Positions 34,489 through 47,384 are shown, counted from the first letter of the stretch. The stretch: 64,000 nucleotides of DNA from an uncultured Pseudomonadota bacterium (GCA_903829815.1 CAIKRR010000077.1:1-64000), one strand, 5' to 3'. A program made the numbers and translations. Notes: generated by a model from the sequence alone, not told the origin.

Positions 34489-35094
34489 ATGAAGCTCTAC
34501 TACACGCCCGGCGCATGCTCGCTCTCACCCCATATCATCGTGCGCGAGTCTGGCGCCGCGTGCGACCTCATCAAGGTTGACCTCAAGGCACACAAGACCG
34601 AGGCGGGTGACGACTTCTACGCCGTCAACCCCAAGGGCTACATTCCGACGCTGCAATTGGACGACGGTTCGATGCTGACCGAAGGTGCTGCCATCGTGCA
34701 GTACCTGGCCGACAAGACCCCCGGTTCAAGTCTCATCCCGGCTGCCGGCACGCGCGAGCGCTATCAGGCGATCGAGTGGCTCAACTTCATCGCGACTGAG
34801 CTGCACAAGCAGTTCTCGCCGCTCTTCAACCCCACCTTCAGCGACGAAGTGAAAGCCGTGTTCCGCGGCAAGATCAGCGGCCGCTTCACCTGGCTGAACG
34901 AGATTCTCGCCAAGCAGCCCTACGTCATGGGTGAGCAGTTCAGCGTGGTCGACGCCTACCTCTTCAACATGACGCAGTGGGCCGGACGGGTGAACTTCGA
35001 CCTGTCGCAGTGGCCGCACCTGGCCGCCTTCCGTGCCCGGATGCTCGCGCGCCCGAAGGTGCAGGAAGCGATGAAGGCCGAAGGCCTGATCTGA
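34489..35094 (+). CDS. Beta-class glutathione S-transferase
   Basis: A 201-residue GST starting MKLYYTPGACSLSPHIIVRESG. Cys10 in PGACSLSPHI is the hallmark residue of the bacterial beta class. NPKGYIPTLQLDDGSMLTEGAAIVQYLAD provides the glutathione site, and the C-terminal helical domain ends LARPKVQEAMKAEGLI. The ATG at 34489 follows GGAGA. Length matches the E. coli enzyme. It is likely a soluble detoxifying or redox GST; no neighbour suggests a specific substrate. Confidence 0.93.
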   Translation: MKLYYTPGACSLSPHIIVRESGAACDLIKVDLKAHKTEAGDDFYAVNPKGYIPTLQLDDGSMLTEGAAIVQYLADKTPGSSLIPAAGTRERYQAIEWLNFIATELHKQFSPLFNPTFSDEVKAVFRGKISGRFTWLNEILAKQPYVMGEQFSVVDAYLFNMTQWAGRVNFDLSQWPHLAAFRARMLARPKVQEAMKAEGLI

Positions 35095-35100
35095 TCTGGC

Positions 35101-35119
35101 GCCACCGTTTTACGGTGGC
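35101..35119. terminator. Hairpin between convergent gst and dctP
   Basis: GCCACCG and CGGTGGC form a perfect seven-pair GC-rich stem around a TTTTA loop. It sits just after the gst stop and before the dctP stop, so it can act in both directions. No T-run follows on either side, so termination is not certain. Confidence 0.5.
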
Positions 35120-36229
35120 TCAGCGCCGCACCGGGCGCGCCGCAATGGCGCGCTCGGCATCATCGACCAGTTTCGGGCCAATTTCGGCCTTCCAGCGCGC
35201 GTAGATCCGGCGCGTGGCGATCACGAACTGCTCGCGCTCCTCGGGTTTCAGCCGGGTGATGGTGACCCCGTTGGCGGCTACCGCTTGCCACTCGGGCTGA
35301 CCCGGTTCGACCAGCCCCTTGCGAGCCAGAACGGTCTCCTGCACACCCGCCTCGATCGCCGCGGCGCGGACGATCTCGCGATCAGCCGGGGTCCAGCTCG
35401 CCCACACCTCGCGATTGATCACGAAGATGAGCGGATCGGCCACATAGCCCCACAGCGTGACGAACTTCTGGCCGACCTGGTGGAGCTTGGCGGCTGCGAA
35501 GATCGAAAGCGGATTCTCCTGCCCATCCACCGCCCCCGAGGCCAGTGCCGGCTGCGCATCGGCCCAACTCATCTGCACCGGGTTGGCACCTAGCGCAGTC
35601 ATGGTTTCGATAAAGAGCGGTGAGCCGACGACGCGCAGTTTCAGTCCCTTGAGGTCTGCAGGCAGATGGATCTCGCGGCGCGAATTGCTGATCTCGCGAA
35701 AACCGTTCTCGCCCCAGGCAAGCGGCACCACGCCCGATCGCTCGAGGGTGGCGAAGACTTCCGCCCCCACACCGCCGTGCGTAAGCGCATCGATGGCCGC
35801 GTAATCGGGCATCAGGAAAGGCAGGGAGAAGAGATTGAGCGCCTTCACCTGGGGCGACCAGTTGATGGTGGAACCCACCGCCATATCAATGACGCCCTGC
35901 CGGATGGCGGTGAACTCGCGGGTCTGATCACCGCCAACCAACGAGACGCCCGGGTAGACCTTGATGTTGATCCGGCCAGCGGTGCGCTCGCGCACCAGGT
36001 TCGCCCAGATCTCGCCCCCCCTCCCCCACGGAAAGGAGGTCGGCACCACTGTCGAGAGCTTGTACTCGGCCTTGTAAGTCTGCGCCGCAACCTGCCCCGA
36101 CAGGATCACACCGCCGAGCAGCAGCGTGGCCGCGACGAGTCCGGCGAGAGCGAATCGCAGAGCAGGAAGACGCGCGTCCGAACCGCGAGCGACAGGGATG
36201 TAACCAGACAGCGGCGGGCAATGGGTCAT
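35120..36229 (-). CDS. dctP: TRAP transporter solute-binding protein DctP
   Basis: The 369-residue periplasmic receptor has a signal peptide with core ALAGLVAATLLLGGVILS ending at VAAQ. The TRAP receptor fold is shown by YKLSTVVPTSFPWGRGGEIWANLVRERTAGRINIKVYPG, DMAVGSTINWSPQ, GLKLRVVGSPLF and the SWADAQPALASGAVDGQENPLS ligand stretch, which carries the family arginine region. The ATG at 36229 follows CTGGAG. It is the last gene after dctQ-dctM, 32 bases beyond the dctM stop. TRAP receptors usually bind organic acids; the ligand here is unknown. Confidence 0.92.
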   Translation of the reverse strand: MTHCPPLSGYIPVARGSDARLPALRFALAGLVAATLLLGGVILSGQVAAQTYKAEYKLSTVVPTSFPWGRGGEIWANLVRERTAGRINIKVYPGVSLVGGDQTREFTAIRQGVIDMAVGSTINWSPQVKALNLFSLPFLMPDYAAIDALTHGGVGAEVFATLERSGVVPLAWGENGFREISNSRREIHLPADLKGLKLRVVGSPLFIETMTALGANPVQMSWADAQPALASGAVDGQENPLSIFAAAKLHQVGQKFVTLWGYVADPLIFVINREVWASWTPADREIVRAAAIEAGVQETVLARKGLVEPGQPEWQAVAANGVTITRLKPEEREQFVIATRRIYARWKAEIGPKLVDDAERAIAARPVRR

Positions 36230-36261
36230 GATGTCTCCAGAAAAGCCTCGTTGTGCGTCGA

Positions 36262-37560
36262 TCATAACCCGAGCCGGCGCGGGAGCCAGAGGGCCAGATC
36301 GGGCATCGCGACCACCGCCACCAGAACGAGCATCATGGCAACGATCAGCCAGCCGACCCAGCGCACGGTCTCCTCCATGCGCACGCCAGCGATGCGACAT
36401 GACACCATCAGGTTCACGGCCATCGGCGGCGTGAACTGCCCCACGGCGATCTTGAGGGTAAGCAGCACGCCGAACCACACGGGATCCCAACGATAGGTCT
36501 CGACAATCGGCATGAGCAAGGGGACGAAGATCAGAAAGATCGAGACACCGTCGAGGAACATGCCCACCACGATGAGGAGCACGATCAGCGCAGCCAGCAC
36601 CCCGTATTCGCCCATGCCCGACCCCACGATCATCCGGGTGAACGGATCGGCGATCCCGAGCGTACTCACCGCGTAGGCAAAGATCGAGGCGAGGCCGATC
36701 ACCATCAGGATGATGCCGGAGAGTTCAGCCGCCTCGCGGAAGATCGGATACAGGTCGGCCACCCTGATCGATCGATGAACCACCATGCCCACGAAGAGCC
36801 CGTAGACGGCCGCCACCACCGCCGATTCGGTGGGCGTGAACCAGCCGGCCCGCATGCCACCCAGAATGAGTACCGGCGCAACGAGCCCCCAGATCGCCTC
36901 GCGCAGACTGTGCCAGAACGGCGGGCGAGGCTCCTGCGACCCGGTCTCGCCCAACCGGTAGTGCCTCGATAGCCACACCGCCGGTACGATCAGCGCGATA
37001 CCCGCAAGAACGCCCGGCACCATGCCAGCGGCAAACAAGGCGGGCACCGAGGCGCCGGGTACCAGAACGCTGTAGACGACGAAGGCAATCGAGGGTGGAA
37101 TGAGAATGTCGGTAGCCGCTGCGGCACCCACCACGCTTGCGCTGAACGCCGGCGGATAGCCTGCCCGTGCCATCGCGGCGATCATGACGCCACCGACTGC
37201 GGCGGCATTGGCCGGACCCGAGCCCGAGATGCCACCGAGCAACATGGCCACGGCAATGGCCACCAAGGGCAACATGCCAGGGCCGCGCCCGGTGATGGCG
37301 ACAGCAAAGGTCACCAGACGCGAGGCGACGCCTGAGCGGTCGAAGATCGAGCCCACCAGAACGAACATGGGCAGTGCCAGCAACGGGTACTTGGTGATCG
37401 AGGCGTACAGGTTCTGCGGCGCCGCGAGCAAACCCCAGAACTGGGTATCCAGATTCGACAGGCCGATGGCAGCCAGCCCACCGATCCCCAATGCCACCCC
37501 GATCGGAACCCCGGCCATCATCAGCACGATGAAGACCGAAAAAAGAACGAAGACGATCAT
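36262..37560 (-). CDS. dctM: TRAP transporter large permease DctM
   Basis: The 432-residue membrane protein has the 12-helix layout of TRAP large subunits. Signatures include MFVLVGSIFDRSGVASRLV, LGGISGSGPANAAAVGGVMI, AAATDILIPPSIAFVVYSVL and GQFTPPMAVNLMVSCRIAG. It uses a sodium or proton gradient to import the ligand delivered by DctP. The start overlaps the dctQ stop by four bases. Length and motifs are ordinary. Confidence 0.94.
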   Translation of the reverse strand: MIVFVLFSVFIVLMMAGVPIGVALGIGGLAAIGLSNLDTQFWGLLAAPQNLYASITKYPLLALPMFVLVGSIFDRSGVASRLVTFAVAITGRGPGMLPLVAIAVAMLLGGISGSGPANAAAVGGVMIAAMARAGYPPAFSASVVGAAAATDILIPPSIAFVVYSVLVPGASVPALFAAGMVPGVLAGIALIVPAVWLSRHYRLGETGSQEPRPPFWHSLREAIWGLVAPVLILGGMRAGWFTPTESAVVAAVYGLFVGMVVHRSIRVADLYPIFREAAELSGIILMVIGLASIFAYAVSTLGIADPFTRMIVGSGMGEYGVLAALIVLLIVVGMFLDGVSIFLIFVPLLMPIVETYRWDPVWFGVLLTLKIAVGQFTPPMAVNLMVSCRIAGVRMEETVRWVGWLIVAMMLVLVAVVAMPDLALWLPRRLGL

Positions 37561-38114
37561 CGCTCGAGTTCCTGGCTGTCAGGCTCCCGAGACCGGCTGT
37601 CGCCCTCACTGGCACGACGTGCACCAAGCCGCCACTGGGCCCGCCAGCGCCCGGCGGCACGCCGCGCGATGAGGGCACACAAGACCGGCAACCAGATGCT
37701 GTAGAGCCACTTGGGCACGCCGATCGCCGGCGAGGTTTCATCGAAGCGGTATTCATCCCAGGCCATGCGAAGGGCAAGCAAGGCCAGCACCACGAAGAGG
37801 AGCCAGGTGGCAGCAGCTGAAAGCAATGCGAGGCGCCGCTGCCGCCCGGGGCTGCCGGCTGCAAAGAAGTTCTCGATGCGGATGTGCTGATCGCGGGCGC
37901 AGGCAGCAGCGGCCGCAAGGAGCGTCATCAGCAGCATCAGCACGCTGGAGATTTCCTCGGTCCAGGCAAACGACTGGTCAGTGAAGTAGCGTACGAGCAC
38001 GTTGCCGAAGGTAATCACCATCAGCAGGGCCATGGCAACGACGGCCAGATGGTCTTCCGGGAGCGGACGTTCTTCGCGCCGATCGGCGCGCGGCTCGGTT
38101 GCCGGCTCGCTCAT
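37557..38114 (-). CDS. dctQ: TRAP transporter small permease DctQ
   Basis: The 185-residue subunit has four hydrophobic helices with [25 protein letters not shown] and [10 protein letters not shown], typical of DctQ. The C-terminal 30 residues are charged and cytoplasmic. Its ATG overlaps the glmM stop by four bases, tying expression of the transporter to the essential folP-glmM transcript. Its stop overlaps dctM. Confidence 0.9.
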   Translation of the reverse strand: MSEPATEPRADRREERPLPEDHLAVVAMALLMVITFGNVLVRYFTDQSFAWTEEISSVLMLLMTLLAAAAACARDQHIRIENFFAAGSPGRQRRLALLSAAATWLLFVVLALLALRMAWDEYRFDETSPAIGVPKWLYSIWLPVLCALIARRAAGRWRAQWRLGARRASEGDSRSREPDSQELER

Positions 38115-39463
38115 CGAGCGCTGTCGAGATGGCGGATGGTGTCGGCAAGCCCGTTGGCCAGGGCATCGACCTCGGCTCGATCTTCGCCCTCGACCATGAC
38201 CCGCAGCACCGGCTCGGTACCTGATGGGCGCAACAGAATGCGTCCGCGAGAACCCAGCTGAGCGCGCGCCTGGGCGCAGGCCGCTTCGACACTCCGATGT
38301 TCAAGCAGAGCGCCAGGCGTGTCGACCTTGAGATTGATCAGACGCTGGGGGTAGAGCGCTACCGCCGCTGCCGCCGCGGCAAGGCCCTGCTTGTCGCGCA
38401 CCAGGGCTGCCAGCACCTGCAGCGCAGACACCATGCCATCGCCGGTGGTGTGTCGATCAAGGCAGATGATATGGCCGGAATTCTCGCCGCCATAGACCCA
38501 ACCGCGCGACTGCATGAGTTCGAGCACGTAGCGATCGCCGACCTTGGCCCGCTCGAAGGCAATGCCCAGCCTGCCCAGCGCGCGCTCGAGCGCCAGATTG
38601 GTCATCAGCGTGCCCGCGACACCGGCCACCGCCTGGTGGCGATGGCGGTCACGCACGATCACATAGAGCAGCTGGTCGCCATCGTGAATGACGCCATGCT
38701 CATCGCACATGATCAATCGATCGGCATCGCCATCGAGCGAGATGCCCAGGTGCGCCTTCTCGGCCACCACGGTCCTGGCAAGCAGTTCGGGCGAGGTTGC
38801 GCCGCAACCTTCGTTGATGTTGAAGCCATTGGGACGATCGCCGATCGAGATGACATCGGCACCCAGTTCATGCAGCACGTTGGGCGCTATCTGGTAGGCC
38901 GCCCCGTGGGCCGAATCGACCACGATGCGCAGCCCCCTCAGGTCAAGCTCAGCCGGGAAGGTGCTCTTGCAGAACTCGATGTAACGTCCCTGCGCGTCAT
39001 CGATCCGGCGGGCCTTGCCCAGTTCGCGCGACGCCAGACAGGCCATGGGTTGATCGAGTTCGGCTTCTATCAAAGCCTCGACCGCGTCGTCGAGCTTGCC
39101 ACCATCGGCAGCAAAGAACTTGATGCCATTGTCCTCGAAGCCATTGTGCGAGGCGCTGATGACGATGCCGGCCTGCAGCCGCAAGGCCCGTGTCAGATAG
39201 GCAACGCCGGGCGTTGGCAGGGGCCCGCACAGCAGCACGTCGATGCCGGCCGCCGACAAGCCACATTCGAGCGCAGCCTCGAGCATGTACCCCGACACCC
39301 GCGTGTCCTTGCCGATGAGTACCCGCGAGTGCCCCTCTGAGTGCGCGCCACCGGCCAGCACCCGTCCGGCTGCAAAGCCCAGCCGCATGACGAAATCGGG
39401 GGTGACAGGGGCGGTACCGACGCGACCGCGAATGCCGTCGGTGCCGAAATATCGTCGTGACAT
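38111..39463 (-). CDS. glmM: Phosphoglucosamine mutase GlmM
   Basis: The 450-residue enzyme interconverts glucosamine-6-phosphate and glucosamine-1-phosphate for UDP-GlcNAc synthesis. Motifs are YFGTDGIRG at the N-terminus, the phosphoserine loop [12 protein letters not shown], the magnesium loop LDGDADR, GEQSGH-like GGENSGH and the C-terminal [12 protein letters not shown]. The ATG at 39463 overlaps the folP stop as TGATG; a GTG three bases earlier is possible. The folP-glmM order is standard in proteobacteria. In many Burkholderiales the next genes are pstSCAB; here a TRAP transporter follows instead. Confidence 0.96.
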   Translation of the reverse strand: MSRRYFGTDGIRGRVGTAPVTPDFVMRLGFAAGRVLAGGAHSEGHSRVLIGKDTRVSGYMLEAALECGLSAAGIDVLLCGPLPTPGVAYLTRALRLQAGIVISASHNGFEDNGIKFFAADGGKLDDAVEALIEAELDQPMACLASRELGKARRIDDAQGRYIEFCKSTFPAELDLRGLRIVVDSAHGAAYQIAPNVLHELGADVISIGDRPNGFNINEGCGATSPELLARTVVAEKAHLGISLDGDADRLIMCDEHGVIHDGDQLLYVIVRDRHRHQAVAGVAGTLMTNLALERALGRLGIAFERAKVGDRYVLELMQSRGWVYGGENSGHIICLDRHTTGDGMVSALQVLAALVRDKQGLAAAAAAVALYPQRLINLKVDTPGALLEHRSVEAACAQARAQLGSRGRILLRPSGTEPVLRVMVEGEDRAEVDALANGLADTIRHLDSAR

Positions 39464-40407
39464 CACTGAGCGTCCTGGTTTTTCGCCTGAGCCGCCTGAT
39501 CAAGCGCAGCCCAGACCGCGAGCATGTCGCGCGTGGGCGCCACATCATGAACTCGCAGGATTCTAGCCCCCTGCTGAACCGCAATCAAAGCCGCAGCCAG
39601 ACTCCCGGCCAGCCGATCGTCAGCCCCCCGCCCGGTGATATGTCCGATCAGCGACTTGCGTGACAGACCCGCCAGCAGCGGATAGCCCAGTCGGGCAAGC
39701 CCGGACTGATGCGCCAGCAGACTCAGGTTGTGCGCAGGCGTCTTGCCAAACCCGTAACCGGGGTCCAGCACGATCCGATCAGCCGATATGCCTGCGCTAC
39801 GACAGGCGGCCGCCCGTGCCGCCAGAAAGTGCGCAACCTCGGTGAGCACATCGTCGTAATGCGGCGCCGCTTGCATCGTGCGCGGCAAACCCTGCATGTG
39901 CATCAGACACACGGCCGCGTCGCTCGCAGCCAGGGCATCCACAGCCCCCGGTTCGAGCAGCGCACGCACATCGTTCACCATCGAGGCTCCGGCAGCCAGC
40001 GCGGCACGCATCACCCCCGGCTTCATCGTGTCGACCGACACCGGACAGTCGAGACCGGCAAGGGCTTCCAGCACGGGGAGCAGCCGATCGAGTTCTTCGC
40101 TCTCTGTGACCGGCAGCGCACCGGGTCGAGTCGATTCTGCGCCCAGATCGAGGAGGTCAGCCCCCTCGTCAACCAGACGCCGCGCGTGCTCGATCGCGAG
40201 CGCCGGATGCAGAAAGCGCCCGCCATCGGAGAACGAGTCAGCCGTGAGGTTGACGACGCCCATCACGAGGGGCCGCGCGAGGCTCAGCACGAAGCGCCCT
40301 GCACGCAGCGACCGAACCGACACCACCAGACTGCTGCCAGGCACCCGCCCGGAGGCGCCCTCAGCCTGCGCCAACGCGGCGTCAGGCCTCAGGCTGGACG
40401 CGCGCAC
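39463..40407 (-). CDS. folP: Dihydropteroate synthase FolP
   Basis: The 314-residue TIM-barrel enzyme joins p-aminobenzoate to the pterin diphosphate in folate synthesis. It shows [55 protein letters not shown] and GLSRKSLIG. The first 40 residues are extra and poorly conserved. The GTG at 40407 has no good ribosome binding site, so a later start is possible. It lies 17 bases after ftsH. Confidence 0.95.
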   Translation of the reverse strand: MRASSLRPDAALAQAEGASGRVPGSSLVVSVRSLRAGRFVLSLARPLVMGVVNLTADSFSDGGRFLHPALAIEHARRLVDEGADLLDLGAESTRPGALPVTESEELDRLLPVLEALAGLDCPVSVDTMKPGVMRAALAAGASMVNDVRALLEPGAVDALAASDAAVCLMHMQGLPRTMQAAPHYDDVLTEVAHFLAARAAACRSAGISADRIVLDPGYGFGKTPAHNLSLLAHQSGLARLGYPLLAGLSRKSLIGHITGRGADDRLAGSLAAALIAVQQGARILRVHDVAPTRDMLAVWAALDQAAQAKNQDAQ

Positions 40408-40424
40408 TCGGGCGCAGAGGTCGC

Positions 40425-42302
<1,878 letters not shown>

Positions 42303-42421
42303 GGAAAACCTCCAGACGCGCCAAGCGCGGGTTGCCATCGGGCAAGGAGCCCATTCTAAGCGTAAATGAGCTTGGGTCGATGATGGCCGGTTTCAAGTCC
42401 GCCAGCCAAGTGCGGTAAAAA

Positions 42422-43135
42422 TCAGGGTCTGACGGGGCGTACACCGCGCGCGACAGCAAAGGTCTCGGTCGACCGATCGCGGGATGCGGCCGGCTTTCGC
42501 AGCGCCACCGAGGAAAAGGCCGCCCTCAGGTTGGCCACGCAGGTCTCGAACCCGGCACCCTGAAAGAGCTTGATAGCCAGGGCCCCTTCGGGCTTGAGCC
42601 AGCGCAAGGCCTGCTCGATCGCCAGATCGACCAGCGCTTCCATGCGAAACGCATCGGCAGCAGCCACGCCACTGATGTTGGGCGCCATGTCGGAGAGGAC
42701 AAGATCAACGGGACGACCACCCAGCACCGCATCGATGGCATCCAGCACCGGGTCGGTGGTCGCATCGCCCTGGAGGACGATCACCCCGGGAATCGAATCG
42801 ATCGGCAACAGATCGACTGCCACCACCAGGCCGTTGGCACCCACGCGCGCTGCGGCAACCTGACTCCAGCTGCCCGGCGCCCCACCCAGGTCAATCACGC
42901 GCGCCCCGGGACGCAGCAACCGATCGCGCTCATCGAGTTCGATCAGCTTGAAAGCCGCCCGCGACCGATATCCGGCCTTGCGAGCCTGCTGGACATAGGG
43001 GTCTCCCACATGCTCGTCCATCCAGCGCTGGCCACGCACCCGCTGACTGCCGCCGCGCGCGCCCGGACGCGCCGAGGACTTTTCGCCGGTCGGCTTCGCA
43101 CCGCCTGGCTTGCCACTGCCTGCAGATCGGGTCAT
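42422..43135 (-). CDS. rlmE: 23S rRNA (uridine 2'-O) methyltransferase RlmE (FtsJ)
   Basis: The 237-residue methyltransferase modifies U2552 of 23S rRNA. The SAM site is VIDLGGAPGSWSQVAA, and the K-D-K-E tetrad is seen as RAAFKLIELDE, LVLSDMAPNISG, LAIKLFQG and TETFAVARG. The first 30 residues are a Gly/Ser/Arg-rich extension. The ATG at 43135 has only a weak ribosome binding site. It is divergent from yhbY across 65 bases and upstream of ftsH, a conserved pairing. Confidence 0.94.
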   Translation of the reverse strand: MTRSAGSGKPGGAKPTGEKSSARPGARGGSQRVRGQRWMDEHVGDPYVQQARKAGYRSRAAFKLIELDERDRLLRPGARVIDLGGAPGSWSQVAAARVGANGLVVAVDLLPIDSIPGVIVLQGDATTDPVLDAIDAVLGGRPVDLVLSDMAPNISGVAAADAFRMEALVDLAIEQALRWLKPEGALAIKLFQGAGFETCVANLRAAFSSVALRKPAASRDRSTETFAVARGVRPVRP

Positions 43136-43200
43136 GCCATCAGACCGCCACGCGCGCGCGACCGTGCCATCGGCCGGCAGCGCCTGAAGTACAATGCACC

Positions 43201-43635
43201 ATGGAAAACACCCTCGAAGACATTCTCGAATTGCCCGACACACGCCCTGGCCTCACGCCGGTGGAGCGCAAGGCCCTGCGCGCGCGCGCCCATGAACTCG
43301 GCCCGGTCGTGATGGTTGGCTCGGCAGCACTGTCCCCGGCCGTCATCGCCGAGATCAACCTCGCGCTCGATCATCACGAACTGATCAAGGTGCGGGTACT
43401 GGCTGCCGATCGCGACGAACGGGAGGCCCTGTTTGCGCAAGCCTGCGACGTATGCCATGCACACCCGATACAGCACCTCGGACGCATGCTGATTCTGTAT
43501 CGGGAGCGCCCGGCTGCCGCCGCCCCCCTCATCAAGCCCGCGCCCAGAGTTCGCCAGGCACGCCGCTCGGCGAAGTCCTCGACGGCGCGCAAGCCCACGC
43601 CCAAATCGGCGTCTACTCGTAGCGGACGTCGATGA
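43201..43635 (+). CDS. yhbY: CRM-domain RNA-binding protein YhbY
   Basis: The 144-residue protein has one CRS1-YhbY domain: LTPVERKALRARAHELGPVVMVGSAALSPAVI then LIKVRVLA and LGRMLILYRE. The C-terminal 40 residues are basic and disordered, longer than in E. coli YhbY (about 97 residues). It associates with pre-50S ribosomes. Its 3' end overlaps the convergent greA 3' end by 23 bases. Confidence 0.92.
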   Translation: MENTLEDILELPDTRPGLTPVERKALRARAHELGPVVMVGSAALSPAVIAEINLALDHHELIKVRVLAADRDEREALFAQACDVCHAHPIQHLGRMLILYRERPAAAAPLIKPAPRVRQARRSAKSSTARKPTPKSASTRSGRR

Positions 43636-44089
43636 TCTCGTATTCGCGCTTGCCGCCCGGGGCCTGAACCTCGGCGACATCGCCGGCAGACTTGCCGATC
43701 AGACCCCGCGCAAGGGGCGAAATCACCGAAATCTTCGATGCCTTGAGATCGGCCTCGTCCTCGCCGACAATCTGATAGGTCAGGATCTCGTCACTGGCCA
43801 GATCCTGGATCTCGACGGTTGAACCAAACACGCAGCGGCCGTCGGAATCGAGCAGCAGCGGATCGATGACCTGCGCATTGCCCAGCTTGGCTTCGACCTC
43901 GATGATGCGGCCCTCGATGAAGCTCTGACGCTCCTTGGCGGCGTCATACTCGGCATTTTCGGACAGATCGCCCTGCGCACGCGCTTCGGCAATGGCCTGA
44001 ATGACAGCGGGTCGTTCGACGGTCTTCAGCCGGTGGAGTTCGGTGCGCAACAACGCGGCGCCATGCTTGGTCAGGGGATACTTGCTCAT
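43613..44089 (-). CDS. greA: Transcript cleavage factor GreA
   Basis: The 158-residue factor has the N-terminal coiled coil with the acidic tip GDLSENAEYDAAKERQ and the C-terminal FKBP-like domain (VQAPGGKREYEIIDVRYE). It rescues backtracked RNA polymerase. Length and motifs are standard. It follows carB on the same strand by 42 bases and its end overlaps the convergent yhbY. Confidence 0.96.
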   Translation of the reverse strand: MSKYPLTKHGAALLRTELHRLKTVERPAVIQAIAEARAQGDLSENAEYDAAKERQSFIEGRIIEVEAKLGNAQVIDPLLLDSDGRCVFGSTVEIQDLASDEILTYQIVGEDEADLKASKISVISPLARGLIGKSAGDVAEVQAPGGKREYEIIDVRYE

Positions 44090-44131
44090 GATGTCACCAG
44101 GGTCGATCCGCAGCCAAGCAGTATACGGGAA

Positions 44132-47100
44132 TCATCCCCTGCCCGTAGGCTCCGCGGACCATGCCGCCAGAGAGGCATGAAGGCTCTGGAGATCATATGG
44201 GGTGGTATCGCCCGCATGGCGCAAGCCGGCCACCGCCGCACGCGCACCGGCAATGGTGGTGAAGTACGGAATCCGGCGCTGCACGGCCGTCGTTCGCAGC
44301 GACTGCGAGTCCTGAACCGCGGTACGTCGTGGCTCGGTGGTGTTGATCACCAGTTGCACGCGGCCGTCAACCATCCAGTCGACGATATGCGGTCGCCCCT
44401 CGGTGGCCTTGTTCACCACGGTGACCACCAGACCGTCGGCCTGGAGAAGGGTGGCAGTACCCCGGGTGGCGATGAGACCAAAGCCCAGTGCGACCAGGTC
44501 GCGCGCCACTGCGATCGCCGCTGGCTTGTCGGCATTGCGCACACTGATGAACGCATCACCCTGTGTGGGCAGACGATTGCCGGCGGCGAGTTGCGCCTTG
44601 CGAAAGGCCTCGCCGAAGGTATGTCCAAGGCCCATCACCTCACCGGTCGACTTCATCTCGGGTCCGAGAATCGAATCAACTCCGGGAAACTTGATGAACG
44701 GGAAAACCGACTCCTTCACTGCAAAGTGGCGCGGCACGACCTCGGCCTTGATGCCCTGGCTGGCCAGCGTCTGGCCCACCATGCAGCGCGCCGCAATGCG
44801 CGCAAGCGCCACACCCGTTGCCTTGGCCACAAACGGAACCGTGCGCGCTGCCCGCGGATTGACCTCGAGCACGTAGACGGTGTCACGCTGCACGGCAAAC
44901 TGCACATTCATCAACCCGACCACCTGCAACGCATGAGCCAGTTCTACCGTCTGACGGCGGATTTCCCGCTCGATGAATGCCGAGAGCGAAAAGGGCGGCA
45001 AGGAACAGGCTGAATCACCCGAGTGCACGCCGGCCTGCTCGATATGCTCCATCACGCCGCCGATGATCACATCGGTGCCATCGCAAACCGCATCGACATC
45101 GACTTCGGTCGCATCGTCGAGGAAACGATCGAGCAGGACCGGAGAATCATTGGACACGCGTACCGCCTCGCGCATGTAACGTTCGAGTTCGGAGGCATGG
45201 TGCACGATTTCCATCGCCCGGCCACCCAGCACATAGGACGGACGGACGACGAGCGGGTAGCCGATCTCCTCGGCGCTGGCCAGGGCCTGCGACTCGGTGC
45301 GGGCGGTACGATTGGGGGGCTGCCGAAGCCCGATGCGCTCGAGCAACTGCTGGAACCGCTCACGATCCTCGGCAACATCGATCATCTCGGGCGAGGTGCC
45401 GATGATCGGCACGCCGGCGGCCGCCAGATCGCGCGCCAGACGCAAGGGCGTCTGGCCGCCGAATTGCACGATCACGCCCGCTGGCCGCTCACGATGCACC
45501 ACCTCGAGGACATCTTCAAGGGAGAGTGGCTCGAAATAGAGCCGGTCGGCCGTGTCGTAATCGGTCGACACCGTTTCCGGGTTGCAATTGACCATGATGG
45601 TCTCGTAGCCATCCTCGCGCAAGGCGAGCACGGCATGGACACAGCAGTAGTCGAACTCGATGCCCTGCCCGATCCGGTTGGGACCGCCACCAAGCACCAG
45701 TATCTTGGGCCGATCGTCCGGCTCGGCCTCGCACTCCTCGTCATAGCTCGAGTAGAGGTAGGCGGTGCCGGTTGCGAACTCTCCCGCGCAAGTGTCGACG
45801 CGCTTGTACACCGGCCGCACGCCGAGTGACCATCGATATTCGCGCAGCGACTGGGTCGAGCACTTGAGGATACGGGCGAGCCGTGCGTCAGCAAAGCCCA
45901 TGCCCTTCAGGCCGAACAGTTCGGCACGATCGATCGAAGCAAGCGGGCGACCTTCGATCGACTGCTCGGCGCGGATGATTTCGGCAATGCGATCGAGAAA
46001 CCATGGATCGATCGAGGTCTGCTCGTGCACCTGGGCAACGCTCATCCCAAGCCGCAGCGCATCACCCAGATACCAGATCCGGTCGGGTCCGACCACGCGC
46101 AACTCGGTCTCGATGCGATCACGATCGGTCGAGATGCTGTCAAGGCCATCGTATCCGGCCTCCAGACCCCGCAGTGCCTTCTGGAATGACTCGTGAAAGC
46201 TGCGCCCCAGCGCCATCACTTCGCCCACCGACTTCATCTGCGTCGTCAGACGCCGGTCAGCCTGCGGAAACTTTTCGAACGCAAACCGCGGAATCTTGGT
46301 CACGACGTAATCGATGCTCGGCTCGAAGGAAGCCGGGGTACGGCCTTGCGTGATGTCGTTGCGCAGTTCATCCAGCGTGTAGCCCACGGCAAGCTTGGCT
46401 GCCACCTTGGCGATCGGAAAACCGGTCGCCTTGGAGGCGAGCGCCGAGGACCGACTTACCCGCGGGTTCATCTCGATCACGATCATCCGCCCGGTCGCCG
46501 GATCGATGGCGAACTGCACGTTCGAGCCGCCCGTATCCACGCCGATCTCGCGCAGCACGGCGATCGATGCATTGCGCATCACCTGATACTCGCGATCGGT
46601 CAGGGTCTGCGCAGGGGCCACCGTGATCGAGTCACCGGTGTGCACTCCCATCGGATCGAGATTTTCGATCGAGCAGATGATGATGCAGTTGTCCTTGCGA
46701 TCACGCACCACCTCCATCTCGTATTCCTTCCAACCAAGCACCGACTCCTCGATGAGCAGTTCACGATTGGGCGATGCGTCCAGACCTCGACTGCAGATCG
46801 CGATGAATTCGTCGCGGTTGTAGGCGATGCCGCCACCGGATCCGCCCATCGTGAAAGAGGGCCTGATCACTGCAGGAAAGCCGATGCTCGCCTGCACCTC
46901 GAGCGCCTCTTCCAGGCTGTGGGCAATCATCGAATGCGGACAATCGAGCCCGATACGCGCCATGGCCTGTTTGAACTTCGCGCGGTCCTCGGCCTTGTCG
47001 ATCGCCTCTCGCGAAGCCCCGATCAGTTCGACGCCGTGTCGTTCGAGCACCCCCTCGCGGGCAAGATCGAGCGCGCAGTTGAGCGCGGTCTGTCCACCCA

Positions 47101-47368
47101 TGGTCGGCAGGATCGCATCGGGCTTTTCTCGCGCGATGATCGTCTCGAGCACCTGCCAGGTGATCGGCTCGACATAGGTCACATCAGCCAGTCCGGGGTC
47201 GGTCATGATCGTTGCCGGGTTGGAGTTCACCAGGATGACCCGATACCCCTCCTCGCGCAGCGCCTTGCAGGCCTGGGTGCCCGAGTAGTCGAACTCGCAG
47301 GCCTGTCCGATGACGATCGGACCGGCTCCAATGAGCAGAATCGACTGGATGTCGGTGCGGCGTGGCAT
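44132..47368 (-). CDS. carB: Carbamoyl phosphate synthase large subunit CarB
   Basis: The 1078-residue subunit makes carbamoyl phosphate from ammonia, bicarbonate and two ATP. Both ATP-grasp halves are complete: [25 protein letters not shown] at the N-terminus and [24 protein letters not shown] at about residue 560. The C-terminal allosteric MGS-like domain ends the protein. The ATG at 47368 follows carA by 16 bases. Length is normal. The MGS domain suggests the usual feedback by UMP and activation by ornithine. Confidence 0.97.
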   Translation of the reverse strand: MPRRTDIQSILLIGAGPIVIGQACEFDYSGTQACKALREEGYRVILVNSNPATIMTDPGLADVTYVEPITWQVLETIIAREKPDAILPTMGGQTALNCALDLAREGVLERHGVELIGASREAIDKAEDRAKFKQAMARIGLDCPHSMIAHSLEEALEVQASIGFPAVIRPSFTMGGSGGGIAYNRDEFIAICSRGLDASPNRELLIEESVLGWKEYEMEVVRDRKDNCIIICSIENLDPMGVHTGDSITVAPAQTLTDREYQVMRNASIAVLREIGVDTGGSNVQFAIDPATGRMIVIEMNPRVSRSSALASKATGFPIAKVAAKLAVGYTLDELRNDITQGRTPASFEPSIDYVVTKIPRFAFEKFPQADRRLTTQMKSVGEVMALGRSFHESFQKALRGLEAGYDGLDSISTDRDRIETELRVVGPDRIWYLGDALRLGMSVAQVHEQTSIDPWFLDRIAEIIRAEQSIEGRPLASIDRAELFGLKGMGFADARLARILKCSTQSLREYRWSLGVRPVYKRVDTCAGEFATGTAYLYSSYDEECEAEPDDRPKILVLGGGPNRIGQGIEFDYCCVHAVLALREDGYETIMVNCNPETVSTDYDTADRLYFEPLSLEDVLEVVHRERPAGVIVQFGGQTPLRLARDLAAAGVPIIGTSPEMIDVAEDRERFQQLLERIGLRQPPNRTARTESQALASAEEIGYPLVVRPSYVLGGRAMEIVHHASELERYMREAVRVSNDSPVLLDRFLDDATEVDVDAVCDGTDVIIGGVMEHIEQAGVHSGDSACSLPPFSLSAFIEREIRRQTVELAHALQVVGLMNVQFAVQRDTVYVLEVNPRAARTVPFVAKATGVALARIAARCMVGQTLASQGIKAEVVPRHFAVKESVFPFIKFPGVDSILGPEMKSTGEVMGLGHTFGEAFRKAQLAAGNRLPTQGDAFISVRNADKPAAIAVARDLVALGFGLIATRGTATLLQADGLVVTVVNKATEGRPHIVDWMVDGRVQLVINTTEPRRTAVQDSQSLRTTAVQRRIPYFTTIAGARAAVAGLRHAGDTTPYDLQSLHASLAAWSAEPTGRG

Positions 47369-47384
47369 GGTCTGGCGGCCCCTC

